Source of the DNA: a virus
Strand: one strand, 5' to 3'
Length of the DNA stretch: 27,057 nucleotides
IMG/VR virus record: IMGVR_UViG_3300045738_000920
Span: 1 to 27,057 of that record
How positions within the stretch are numbered: the first letter of the stretch is position 1; each line of letters opens with the position of its first letter. Shown piece by piece: positions 18,101-24,314 of this stretch. Position numbers and translations under genes: made by a program. The notes beneath the pieces were generated by a model. It was not told where the DNA came from. It did not search any database and worked only from the letters and a program-made list of their open reading frames with translations.

Positions 18101-18511
18101 AACTTCGGTGAGATCAACGGCATCCCGTTGACGCCGAAGCAGCAGCACAAGTTCCAGAAGATTATGGCTCACCCAAAAGGCGGCGCTTCGTTGAAGACCC
18201 GCATCCGTAACATCATCTTCCAACCCGGTAGTACAGAGACGAAGGCGAGTTGGGACAACATGACCGACAATACCCCGATGGGTGACAAGGGTATGAAGCA
18301 CCGACGTATCGCCCGTGAGTTTGAAATACAGCGGCGACGAGCTGTGGCACAATTTCTGGAACTGGAAGAGAATAGTGGGCTTGCTAATCGCATCCAACTT
18401 GAGACTCGCAAAGGTAATATGGCCCTGACCACGGAAGGTCGAGATGCCCTGATCGAGTACAACGAATCTAAAGGCCTCGCGGCCGACCTCGACAAAGCCC
18501 TCGGGCGATAG
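12191..18511 (+). CDS. Giant internal virion protein D (T7 gp16 position) with lysozyme-like and GNAT-like domains
   Basis: A 2106-residue protein where T7 has gp16 (1318 aa). It would be stored in the head core and ejected into the cell with DNA. Visible modules in order: (1) residues ~8-185, a GH24/T4-lysozyme-like muramidase with E20 (KLEG), D50 (PYQDTAG) and T56 (WTIGTG); the D-to-T spacing of 6 equals T4 lysozyme, while E-to-D has an insert. (2) Residues ~260-320, a Pro/Ala/Thr linker. (3) ~577-634, a charged coiled coil. (4) ~688-790, a GNAT acetyltransferase-like domain with the acetyl-CoA loop RGTGVG at 728-733 preceded by VAVDAAH. (5) ~837-1010, a domain ending VGFNPHKADFFYN...GNTVYTRV, like modules of phage polyvalent proteins. 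(6) From ~1377, NNTLSGPATQVLNFATTG and later FVRTPLNLAVGG, signatures shared by gp16-type and polyvalent ejection proteins. AAGGGA precedes the ATG. Confidence 0.88.
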   Translation: MATYAPTLTSEFSEYITKLEGDGSRRFDIKSKSWVSNVDPKTGNYLPYQDTAGKWTIGTGILINEGKSAAGYEGGRPREELRARGDELLAAARDTAKAAVASEGREWETLTQQERQWRTEFSYNLSPEARAKYVKMDAHLRNGDFAAALGESDRKYRMPPKADGTPGDWVALTPRNVAHQERYSGFAAQQSASASLVPDTSDQYVPFETAGFIPDDNSSQAYDLVANRDERLDEENLIANAEADYDEKFLLDAKLKQSTEAAQAPTFTPPTGSPETPQAPAAPSTPEAPTDPAQGIVEPQAPTEAPGAPVVDPARAGQAEGDDFGQVLKAPDDGWRNYIGITKSAWRGVAVEAGDMVDNTLELLDMTDQLATIDRLGLQTASGLEGAKHIARFVTDSVKYLSQEDTIRGAVENVLGEADTPGEEIIESITGPIFMAVVGSKAVALRGFMSHLLSKVAVPSLTYAAGVEKGQGNIGNLIEDSFSESSLADTNFIRAISIDEDDNAAERFAKNTAEGLLVSFVADAGIAKVIQYGKPAVARTKDLLGSLRGYFQTERDVVAAVARTPGATGDPVIAEAANNVAVSRKQLQLVETALEDAETQAAARAPLKAAEEARAARLSAREAEDAAHRTDLDDVATPAEQADFGATAGTRPKHTVEDALGDLGDVSEEVGEAAERLSREADLGITRDREVSAVVRDKGGTIIGTQWRAFDNGSGNYEFDVAVDAAHRGTGVGSDLIDDGIAGFDEILEHTPDATMRLSVTSDISEAALARRGFEVVETRGGIKIMAHPAGKPPAAPAAPKGPRVRAKFDEQTGTWDDAAREPVSPDSVNSQHLADNTDLVPTKEQQLDKMKKNQIQHVGKAAENIPEGTADVGLRIDIDLFENHGLYSVAVHGPKGGTGVGKILGHEPTATLTGPVRFSVGSGATKILKEGKRKSPVATVKGAFSHSTEMPADIDELVPVGFNPHKADFFYNKITGEEVLEGDGAFSIGNTVYTRVTKTGTRKLEGVATAADDVATDGRAAFANSVEAKTLKQLRSETSAAAKQLEAHEATLRAAALETTSDGRTIEAQRRALKDAGRNDTATDRALGEAADRNMPPAPGEPVVLARTPEGEAALVLDSEASLALRAALESGDVDQYIDALTAIFRQENRHTLSTDEGIKLLLKTMQKQMGNAAEKFGIHGQLSESIPLHTTAESADKYAADIVARHGGDPKRVARALDDLLPGEELAEQINTVEATKRLFSRQVENIINDLNVQGIDIEDMPPETVLHINELIETIGYLDKRVNGVLSETGRGLGAARLPRHSAGAHDDILKAGKEVQESIDEGVEELGEEGTKRLKEVIEAVRDSTTPEQALANLKDYAYNRHTLGDMMFTLFLNNTLSGPATQVLNFATTGIKALITNPLQVVAESAALAVRNLDTSEMRAVTKHWKGLRHGLKLAVVGGAGVAPTVKTSFRQGHRVTATGGKTVVSAMAEDHAPGLLTSEAVGSLVGRGVPFATPFRGFSKKKGATRQLLGVIPRKNRKQFEAYMRNRNMKGVQAWNFIGRVLDSPTRLLAATDELWASANYNANLMATVDEHVRGLGLLGREADEMTEQLYRDTTKRFELRELADPNDTAQIKYLKALDGFNKGARDYTDKAVFTEHGRLFSDRLLQLRKTAPASRWFAPFVRTPLNLAVGGIRDFTPAGALSEVAQHVAKGTTDSRDFTKAMGKMALTAGYATVAMDAITKGNFTSGGSTNWDKRKQQIAAGFVPYSVPDGFGGRVALDRADPMVGPFMLMADVYTIVQENEGKEAQQLAFEVFDAISTLLESKTAIEGLGTISRVLENPGQFITQEAVSIVERTAIPGFSLARSWDRALYKDATMINKSSVDVTGKEGGFWADAYVHLGSSVKAQLPPAYYNILAPLFERTLAMRKSMDEVAKLDQWGDQSVNSTSWGPDILTSNFKSGTENPDAVDVELAKFGWPAYNVNRNFGEINGIPLTPKQQHKFQKIMAHPKGGASLKTRIRNIIFQPGSTETKASWDNMTDNTPMGDKGMKHRRIAREFEIQRRRAVAQFLELEENSGLANRIQLETRKGNMALTTEGRDALIEYNESKGLAADLDKALGR

Positions 18512-18520
18512 GAACTCACA

Positions 18521-20035
18521 ATGGCGCACGTAACAACCAACGACATGTACGACGGTACTGGAGCACAGAATGATTTCGTGATTACGTTCTCGTACCAAGC
18601 CCGTAGCTTCATTGAGGTGTATGTGGACGCTGTGCTCCAGACCAGCGGCGGTACGGACTACGCATTCCTCAACAACACCACGATCCGCTTCGAGGCAGGC
18701 TCTATTCCGGGCGTAGGCACCGACAATGTCGAGATACGCCGTGTAACCTCCACAACCCCCTTGATCGATTGGGTCGCCGGCGCCTCCATCACCGACACCG
18801 ACCTAGACACCTCCCAGCTCCAACTCCTGAACATCGTCGAAGAACTACACAATGACTTCGCCGTGGGCCTGGGGAAATCTGGAGGCCACTGGGACGGTGA
18901 CGGCCTGAGGATCACCAACGTAGCCGCGCCCATCGCGGACACAGACGTTGCCACAAAGGCCTCGATCGCGGCACAGGTAACCGCGGCAGAGCTGGCAGAG
19001 ACCAACGCCGAGACGGCCGAGACCAATGCGGCCGCCTCAGCAGCCGCGGCTTCGACGTCAGAGACCAACGCTGCCACCTCTGAGACCAACGCAGCAGCCT
19101 CGGCTACCACGCTGCCGCATGGATTCATTAGCGGGCTGACTCTCTCCAGGGCCGCGAACGACGTCAGTCTGCCACTGAACAGCATCCAGATCGAAGCGGG
19201 CCGGTGTCGGGACGTGACGAACGCTGCGGACCTATCGGTTCCCGGACTTCCGAAGGTCAAGAGACTCGATGCCGCCTGCGCGAAGGGCTCGGGGAACGGA
19301 GGGTTCCCCTCGTCGCTCGTGGCGACAAGGACCCTCGGACAGTGGTATCGGGTCTTCATCATCGGGAGGAACGTGGACGACGAGGTCGAGGCGGGGTTCG
19401 ATGAACTCGATGCGACGGAGGCATCTAACCTTCGGGACGCCTTCAATACAATCGACGGCGACTCGTCGTGGGTTTACTACCGCCAGCTCGGCTACATCAA
19501 GATCGACGACACGACCATCGACGCTTATGTTCCGTTCATGAACCGGCTGGGAAGCCCTAACGAGTTTTGGTTCCTGCAAGGTAAGGGCGGAGGTGACTCT
19601 CTAGATGTAACGAGCGCTCCCACTCTATACACGGGTACGGGCGTTAAGGCGGAGAGGTTTATCACGCTGAACTACTGCCCGCCGAACGAGCAGGCCATCG
19701 TTAATCTAACCGCATGGTCGGCCCAGAACTCGGGGACTTGTAATTACTCGGGACTGGTACGTCCCACCGATGGGCCTTCTATCGCACCGAACAACACCGA
19801 CAGCTTGGACTGGTCGGCCAATCTGGCTAGCGGGAGCAACCTGAACACGAACTGGGTTACCGCGAACAATAAGAACCAACACTTTCACTTCAGGATGCAA
19901 CTCGATGATTCGCAGCAGTTCAACGAGCAGGTTTTTGGGATCTTAGGCACGAACTTGGCGACGTGTTACTCGACGCTGGGCTTCACCTTCGACCGAGATA
20001 CGCCCTTGGTAGAAGAAGAGGGGGGAGGGGAATAG
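18521..20035 (+). CDS. Tail fibre protein, T7 gp17-like N-terminus
   Basis: A 504-residue fibre. Residues 1 to ~120 match the T7 tail-fibre N-terminal domain that anchors fibres to the tail (TNDMYDGTGAQNDFVITFSY, then SFIEVYVD, TTIRFEAG, LQLLNIVEELHND). Residues ~155-197 are an Ala/Glu/Thr/Asn-rich coiled-coil stem with repeated ETNAA units. The rest is beta-rich and presumably binds the host receptor; I do not recognise its family. The last residues EEEGGGE are encoded by GA-rich DNA that also forms the ribosome-binding site of the next gene. The start follows a TAGGA stop/ribosome-binding overlap. Confidence 0.92.
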   Translation: MAHVTTNDMYDGTGAQNDFVITFSYQARSFIEVYVDAVLQTSGGTDYAFLNNTTIRFEAGSIPGVGTDNVEIRRVTSTTPLIDWVAGASITDTDLDTSQLQLLNIVEELHNDFAVGLGKSGGHWDGDGLRITNVAAPIADTDVATKASIAAQVTAAELAETNAETAETNAAASAAAASTSETNAATSETNAAASATTLPHGFISGLTLSRAANDVSLPLNSIQIEAGRCRDVTNAADLSVPGLPKVKRLDAACAKGSGNGGFPSSLVATRTLGQWYRVFIIGRNVDDEVEAGFDELDATEASNLRDAFNTIDGDSSWVYYRQLGYIKIDDTTIDAYVPFMNRLGSPNEFWFLQGKGGGDSLDVTSAPTLYTGTGVKAERFITLNYCPPNEQAIVNLTAWSAQNSGTCNYSGLVRPTDGPSIAPNNTDSLDWSANLASGSNLNTNWVTANNKNQHFHFRMQLDDSQQFNEQVFGILGTNLATCYSTLGFTFDRDTPLVEEEGGGE

Positions 20036-20218
20036 ATGCTCAGCGTAGAGAAGCAAACAGAACTCCTCGTTCGTATTGACGAACGGGTAGGGACTCTCGC
20101 CACCCGCGACGACGACCACGAACTGCGTCTTCGCAAGCTGGAACAGTTTCGTAACTGGGCTATCGGCACGAGTACCACAATTGCGTCCGCTTTCGGGTTC
20201 AAGATCACATTCTTTTAG
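20036..20218 (+). CDS. Small XhlA-like coiled-coil/membrane protein, 60 aa (lysis-associated?)
   Basis: A 60-residue protein beginning immediately after the fibre stop. GGGGAGGGG lies just upstream, five bases from the ATG. Residues 5-38 form a charged coiled coil (RIDERVGTLATRDDDHELRL), followed by RNWAIG and a single short hydrophobic segment to the C-terminus. This is the layout of XhlA/haemolysin-type small phage membrane proteins that work with holins. The order fibre, small membrane protein, terminase matches T7 (gp17, holin gp17.5, gp18). I call a lysis-associated role as likely, not proven. Confidence 0.7.
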   Translation: MLSVEKQTELLVRIDERVGTLATRDDDHELRLRKLEQFRNWAIGTSTTIASAFGFKITFF

Positions 20219-20229
20219 GAGGTTACACC

Positions 20230-20751
20230 TTGGCAAAATCAGATCCAAAGGGCGGGCACCGCTCACAGACAGTTCACAATCTTCAGAACGGCGGACCCGG
20301 CGTCCTAGTCTGGCTCTTCCTCCAGTCCTACGCTACGGACATGTCGACGGCAGAAGCCACGGCATGGATGGGCGTTGTTGTCTGGCTGGCAAGCGCCATC
20401 GGTAAGTTCTGGAGTGAGCACGACCTCTCAACAAAACTACTGAAGAGGATTGGGCTTGGTGCCTTGCTTGTACTGATGACCACAAGCACCGGATGCGCTG
20501 GCTTTGCTGGCGTGTCTACCCCTCATGCCTTTGAAGGTATCAATGGCGAGACCATCGTCGCTTGTGATATCAAGGGCGTGGGCTTCAGCTTCGGCTCAGC
20601 AGACATCTGCCGCAATATCGAAGGCGGGCATATTTCAGAGTTCTTCAAGGACATGACCCTTGGGGTTGTGCGTGAAGCCTCACGAGTAGTCGGTGGAGTA
20701 CTCACCGGCATCGGCGGCCTTGGTACCGCCATAACCCCAGTCGACGAGTAG
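20230..20751 (+). CDS. Membrane protein, holin-like N-terminus plus signal/lipobox-like segment (TTG start)
   Basis: A 173-residue protein starting at TTG, with an excellent AGGAGG seven bases upstream whose first bases are part of the previous TAG stop. Hydrophobic segments lie at about 23-34, 43-58 and 74-94. The first two, between a basic N-terminus and the charged stretch KFWSEHDLSTKLLKR, look like a small holin. The third (KRIGLGALLVLMTTSTGC, Cys89) looks like a lipoprotein signal, though the -3 residue is Ser, not Leu. The remaining ~80 residues are soluble and Gly-rich. Two functions normally encoded by separate genes may be fused. No spanin-like coiled coil is seen. I infer a lysis role from context; a pure membrane or lipoprotein function is possible. 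Confidence 0.65.
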   Translation: MAKSDPKGGHRSQTVHNLQNGGPGVLVWLFLQSYATDMSTAEATAWMGVVVWLASAIGKFWSEHDLSTKLLKRIGLGALLVLMTTSTGCAGFAGVSTPHAFEGINGETIVACDIKGVGFSFGSADICRNIEGGHISEFFKDMTLGVVREASRVVGGVLTGIGGLGTAITPVDE

Positions 20752-20778
20752 TCGGCAATCAAAAGGAAACCGAACATC

Positions 20779-21249
20779 ATGAAATTCATCACCACCATCC
20801 TGGCGATCCTCGCGATTGCCGTACCGGCCCTGGCCGACTCCGATCTCGACTGTCAGGTTGTTGCAGAAGCCATCAACCCGACCGAAGCTCAGGCTACGGA
20901 CGATTGGATCAACCTCACCGATGGCTCGTTCTCGACGACTGTTGCCGACGAAGACGAGTGGACCGCTCCGGTTGACCTTGTTGCTTGGGGCCTCCGCGCA
21001 ACTGTTGATGTTGCTCCCGCCGGAACCGATACGTGGGACATCTACCTCGTAGAAGTTGCCACAAACACCACCCTCCATTGTGAGATTTTGGGAACGGCCA
21101 CGTCCTGTACGGACACATCCTTCGCCCATCGTCCCGTCATCGAAGCTGGTAACGGCCTCACGGTTGTTGTAGACAGCGGCGACGGCGCCTCTGATCCAGC
21201 AGCAGCAGCAGAGCTGACCGTTTCGTTCTGCGTTAGCCGAAAGCGGTAG
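20779..21249 (+). CDS. Sec-exported protein 1, 156 aa (unknown function)
   Basis: A 156-residue protein with a textbook Sec signal peptide: KF at the N-terminus, hydrophobic core ITTILAILAIAV, and cleavage after ALA at residue 19. The mature part starts DSDLDC and is acidic and beta-rich. It has four cysteines (C25, then in LHCE, TSCT and SFCV), an even number consistent with two disulfides outside the cytoplasm. AAGGAAA lies upstream. It sits directly before the small terminase gene, at a position where T7 has no exported protein. I know of no homologue. It could be an envelope-modifying protein or a virion decoration protein exported by the infected cell. Confidence 0.75.
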   Translation: MKFITTILAILAIAVPALADSDLDCQVVAEAINPTEAQATDDWINLTDGSFSTTVADEDEWTAPVDLVAWGLRATVDVAPAGTDTWDIYLVEVATNTTLHCEILGTATSCTDTSFAHRPVIEAGNGLTVVVDSGDGASDPAAAAELTVSFCVSRKR

Positions 21250-21251
21250 AC

Positions 21252-21479
21252 ATGACCAACGAAGACATGCTCAAGATCCTCGGAGAGGGTATGGGCGAAG
21301 CAGCCCGCCTCCTAGTGGCGAAGGTCTCGGAAGGCTCAGCCTCCGCGGCCGATATTGGGCAGCTTCGGTCCATGTTCAAGGAGGCCGGCGGCACCCTTAC
21401 CCTCGGATTCTCACCAACCCCAGTGGGCGATACGGTCCTCGATTCCCTAAAGGACATAGACCCCGCTATGCTCAACTAG
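21252..21479 (+). CDS. terS: Terminase small subunit (DNA maturase A), T7 gp18-like
   Basis: A 75-residue protein (T7 gp18 has 89), located just upstream of the large terminase. The central helix LLVAKVSEGSASAADIGQLRS followed by MFKEAG has the pattern 'G-x-A-S-A-x-D-(L/I)-x-x-(A/L)-x-x-x-(L/F)-K' typical of small terminases of T7-like phages. It recognises concatemeric DNA and regulates TerL. Identity rests on this motif plus position. It starts two bases after the preceding stop. Confidence 0.75.
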   Translation: MTNEDMLKILGEGMGEAARLLVAKVSEGSASAADIGQLRSMFKEAGGTLTLGFSPTPVGDTVLDSLKDIDPAMLN

Positions 21480-21509
21480 ACCAGCGGGTCCCTCCCCCGC
21501 CTTGGTCCG

Positions 21510-21549
21510 CCCCCTCTGCGTCTGTCTCTCCCTACGGGCGCAGAGGGGG
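21510..21549 (+). other. Hairpin between terS and terL
   Basis: CCCCCTCTGCG (21510-21520) is perfectly complementary to CGCAGAGGGGG (21539-21549): an 11-bp stem with an 18-base pyrimidine-rich loop. No U-run follows, so it is not a classical intrinsic terminator. It fills most of the 101-base gap before terL and could act on mRNA (processing, termination by phage RNAP, translation control of terL). Confidence 0.7.
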
Positions 21550-21580
21550 TGTTCCGTGGGGGCAGCCAAGGAGGCCTTAG

Positions 21581-23302
21581 GTGACTGAAGACAAGCTCAG
21601 GGAATCGTTCCCTCTGTTCCTCATATACGTGTGGCGTTTCCTTGGGCTGCCCGATCCAACTCCCGTACAGTTGGACATGGCTAAGTTTCTCCAGCACGGC
21701 GGCCGGCGAATTATCGTCGAAGCGTTTCGGGGCGTTGGAAAGTCTTGGATCACGGCAGCCTTCGTTTGTTGGCTTCTGTATCGCAACAGGGAGGTCAAGG
21801 TCCTCGTGGTCTCGGCCTCCAAAGAACGCTCTGACTCGTTCTCGATCTTCACCAAGCGCCTCATCTGGGAAGTCCCGGTCCTTCAGTACCTGAAACCCTC
21901 TAGGAACCAAGGGGATCGAGTAGCCAATGTGGCCTTCGACGTCCGCGGCTGTAAACCCTCCCACGCACCCTCAGTAAAATCGGTGGGTATCAGGGGCCAG
22001 ATGACCGGCTCCCGCGCCGACTACGTCATCGCCGATGATGTCGAGGTGGTGAACAACTCCGAAACCGCTGCCCAACGGGAGAAGCTCCTAACGCTCGTCA
22101 GCGAGATGGGTGGAGCCATCCTCACCCCAGCCGCACAGGCGGGGACCGAGGGCGGTATTGTCTTCCTGGGGACACCACAGGTCGAGGACTCCATGTACAC
22201 CCACCTCCCAGACCGTGGCTACGAGCTGCAGGTGTGGCCCGCAGAGGTCCCCCAGTCCATCGAAACGTACGGTGGCTGTCTGGGCCCCTGCATTGTAAAA
22301 ATGCTCTCCGATGGCGTCCCAGCCGGTATACCGACCGAGCCCACACGCTTCGGTACTATTGAACTAGAAGAGCGGCGCCTAGAATACGGGGCAGCCGGCT
22401 ATGCCCTCCAGTTCCAACTGGATACTACGCTGGCCGATACTGACAAGAACCCACTGAAGCTCGCTGATTTCATCGTTGCGCGAACTGACGTGGACATCTG
22501 CCCGGACAAGTACGTGTGGGGCCGGGGCGAAGACCAGGAAATGGGGCACATCCCCCTAGTGGGCCTCACGGGCGACCGGTTCTTTCGAGCCCTGTTCGCC
22601 GCCGACGAGTGGTCACCCTACGAATTCTCACTCCTCTACATCGACCCCTCGGGCCGCGGTAAGGATCAGACCGGCTACTGCGTGGTCAAGTACCTGCACG
22701 GTATGATTGTGGTCCGCAAGTGGGGCGGCCTCGTGGGAGGATACGACGATAAAACTCTGACCAAACTGTCGACTATCGCCAAGCAGGAGAAGGTCGACAA
22801 GATCGTCATCGAGTCTAACTTCGGTGATGGCATGTACGCCCGCCTACTCCAGCCAGTCCTCGCAAGGGTCTCTGGGGGCGGCATCGGTATCGAGGATGAC
22901 CACGTCACAGGCCAGAAGGAACTACGGATCTGTGACAACCTTGAACCAGCCCTCGCGTCCCACCGGATCATCCTCGACGAGACACTGCTTGAGGAGGCCA
23001 CTGGGGACCGAACGGAAGCGCGGGATCACGAGGCGGTCCTGAAGACCCCCTTCTACCAGCTCACCCGGATCACCCGGGAGCGCGGTAGCCTCAAGTACGA
23101 CGATCACATCGACGCATTCGCCGGTGCTGTCCGCTGGTGTACCAGTAGGATGTCCAGGGACGTGAATATAGAAGCTACCGACAGAGAATCGGAGCGTGTC
23201 GACCAAATGCTGGAGGACTTCGTTAATGGAGTCTCTGTGTGGAAGCCGTCTCAGCCAGAGACAATATCAAAAAAGAACTGGGCACAGGTAATGCGCCCCT
23301 AG
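21581..23302 (+). CDS. terL: Terminase large subunit (DNA maturase B), T7 gp19-like
   Basis: A 573-residue packaging motor (T7 gp19 586 aa). The ATPase domain has Walker A AFRGVGKSW (48-56) after IIVEA, and Walker B YVIADDVE (148-155) with the catalytic acid after it. The C-terminal RNase H-like nuclease has the first acidic residue D355 in LLYIDPSGRGKDQTGY and the last at YDDHIDAF (D507/D508/D511). It translocates DNA into the prohead through the portal and cuts the concatemer. The start is GTG 21581, with AAGGAGG seven bases upstream. Its TAG stop overlaps the AGGAG of the next gene. Confidence 0.95.
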   Translation: MTEDKLRESFPLFLIYVWRFLGLPDPTPVQLDMAKFLQHGGRRIIVEAFRGVGKSWITAAFVCWLLYRNREVKVLVVSASKERSDSFSIFTKRLIWEVPVLQYLKPSRNQGDRVANVAFDVRGCKPSHAPSVKSVGIRGQMTGSRADYVIADDVEVVNNSETAAQREKLLTLVSEMGGAILTPAAQAGTEGGIVFLGTPQVEDSMYTHLPDRGYELQVWPAEVPQSIETYGGCLGPCIVKMLSDGVPAGIPTEPTRFGTIELEERRLEYGAAGYALQFQLDTTLADTDKNPLKLADFIVARTDVDICPDKYVWGRGEDQEMGHIPLVGLTGDRFFRALFAADEWSPYEFSLLYIDPSGRGKDQTGYCVVKYLHGMIVVRKWGGLVGGYDDKTLTKLSTIAKQEKVDKIVIESNFGDGMYARLLQPVLARVSGGGIGIEDDHVTGQKELRICDNLEPALASHRIILDETLLEEATGDRTEARDHEAVLKTPFYQLTRITRERGSLKYDDHIDAFAGAVRWCTSRMSRDVNIEATDRESERVDQMLEDFVNGVSVWKPSQPETISKKNWAQVMRP

Positions 23303-23313
23303 GAGAACAACAA

Positions 23314-23793
23314 ATGAAGTCCCTCACAATTATCCTCGGCGTTTTGCTCGTCGCCGGGGCGGCCTCCGCGGATAGTGAAGCGTGGATCTCGCATTGTAAC
23401 GAGTCGGGCACGGTCAACGATCACAATCTACAAGCGACTCCAGTAATCACCACCCTCGCCCCCGGTGAGCGTGCGTGCGCTGAGTCGGTTACGCAGACCA
23501 ATGAGACCTCCATACTACATGTCGGCCGCTGCTCCCATGTCGACATCTTTCAATACATCGACGCTGATGGTGACGGTATTGACAGTACGGTGACTGGACA
23601 GGTCCAGATATGCCCAGGAAACAATGACGATGACGACTCCTGCGACGACTTCGGTCTAGCAGCGTTTACGGCGGCAGATGTATTCCTTCAGGGACTAGGC
23701 GCCACGTACATACGTATAGCCTCCGGTGGGACCACCGATGCAGACCAAGTCCGATGGGAAGTACGCTGTGAAGGCAATGCGTCCAACAATTAA
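23314..23793 (+). CDS. Sec-exported protein 2, 159 aa, with Ca-binding-like loop
   Basis: A 159-residue protein with signal peptide (MKSLTIILGVLLVAGAASA, cleavage after residue 19). The mature part has six cysteines (C28, C55, C73, C100, C110 and one near the C-terminus), enough for three disulfides. The loop D83-A-D85-G-D87-G-I-D90 has the D-x-D-x-D-G spacing of EF-hand, dockerin and thrombospondin type-3 calcium sites. A second acidic run (NNDDDDSCDD) follows. I chose the ATG at 23314 because AGGAG precedes it and it puts the signal peptide at the N-terminus; the longer in-frame start at 23239 lies inside terL. No family recognised. Confidence 0.8.
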   Translation: MKSLTIILGVLLVAGAASADSEAWISHCNESGTVNDHNLQATPVITTLAPGERACAESVTQTNETSILHVGRCSHVDIFQYIDADGDGIDSTVTGQVQICPGNNDDDDSCDDFGLAAFTAADVFLQGLGATYIRIASGGTTDADQVRWEVRCEGNASNN

Positions 23794-23818
23794 TCTAACA
23801 ATAATGAGTGGTATACCC

Positions 23819-24313
23819 ATGTCTGCAAAGCTCAAGAACACAGCAATAACTAAGGCACTAGCCTTGGTTTCAATCGGTATACTATCCTTCGCCCACACGA
23901 CGTGGGCTAATGAGAGTATCAAGTATGGTCCGGTTGTATCGGGTGGTGGGACGTTGCGAGGACAAGTCGATGTAGTGGCGACGACCGCAACGACCGACAC
24001 ACCAACGGCCCACGAGATGCGCGGCAGTTGGCACACTGCAAGCAATACGGCCATCGTGACCTATACGCTGCCCGAGATCAGTACGATCGGAGTTGGCGCT
24101 AGTGCTTGCTTCTATGACTTGGATGCGACGGCGATCCTTACGATCGATGTCGATGCTGCGGACGTGATCGTACTAAACGGAGTCGATCTCGATGCCGGAG
24201 ACACGATTGACTCGCCCGGTGCGCGTGGTGATTTCATCTGCCTACTGGCGATCGACACTACGAATTGGCTCGCACTCGGCAGCTCGGGTGTCTGGGTCGA
24301 TGGAGGTCCATGA
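23819..24313 (+). CDS. Sec-exported protein 3, 164 aa
   Basis: A 164-residue protein with a signal peptide: basic SAKLKN start, core ALALVSIGILSFA, cleavage after TWA at about residue 30. The mature part is Thr/Val/Asp-rich beta sequence with two cysteines (ASACFYD and DFICLL). The end, with IVLNGVDLDAGDTIDSPGAR and then NWLALGSSGVWVDGG, has the look of a repeated fold in phage decoration and fibre-type proteins, where 'GTIDSPG...W..LG..G.W.DGG' occurs. Starts at 23777 and 23804 are also possible; 23819 has the imperfect site GAGTGG about seven bases upstream and gives the most normal signal peptide. Confidence 0.7.
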   Translation: MSAKLKNTAITKALALVSIGILSFAHTTWANESIKYGPVVSGGGTLRGQVDVVATTATTDTPTAHEMRGSWHTASNTAIVTYTLPEISTIGVGASACFYDLDATAILTIDVDAADVIVLNGVDLDAGDTIDSPGARGDFICLLAIDTTNWLALGSSGVWVDGGP

Positions 24314-24314
24314 C

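Noticed and set aside
18658-19446. Minus-strand open frame of 262 codons opposite the tail fibre
   Set aside because: Its Ala/Val/Ser repeats mirror the ETNAA stem repeats on the plus strand; no independent evidence.
24300-24314. ATG 24300 as start of the LamG protein
   Set aside because: The GGAGGT lies inside these codons and is correctly spaced for the TTG at 24315, which also gives a cleaner signal peptide.
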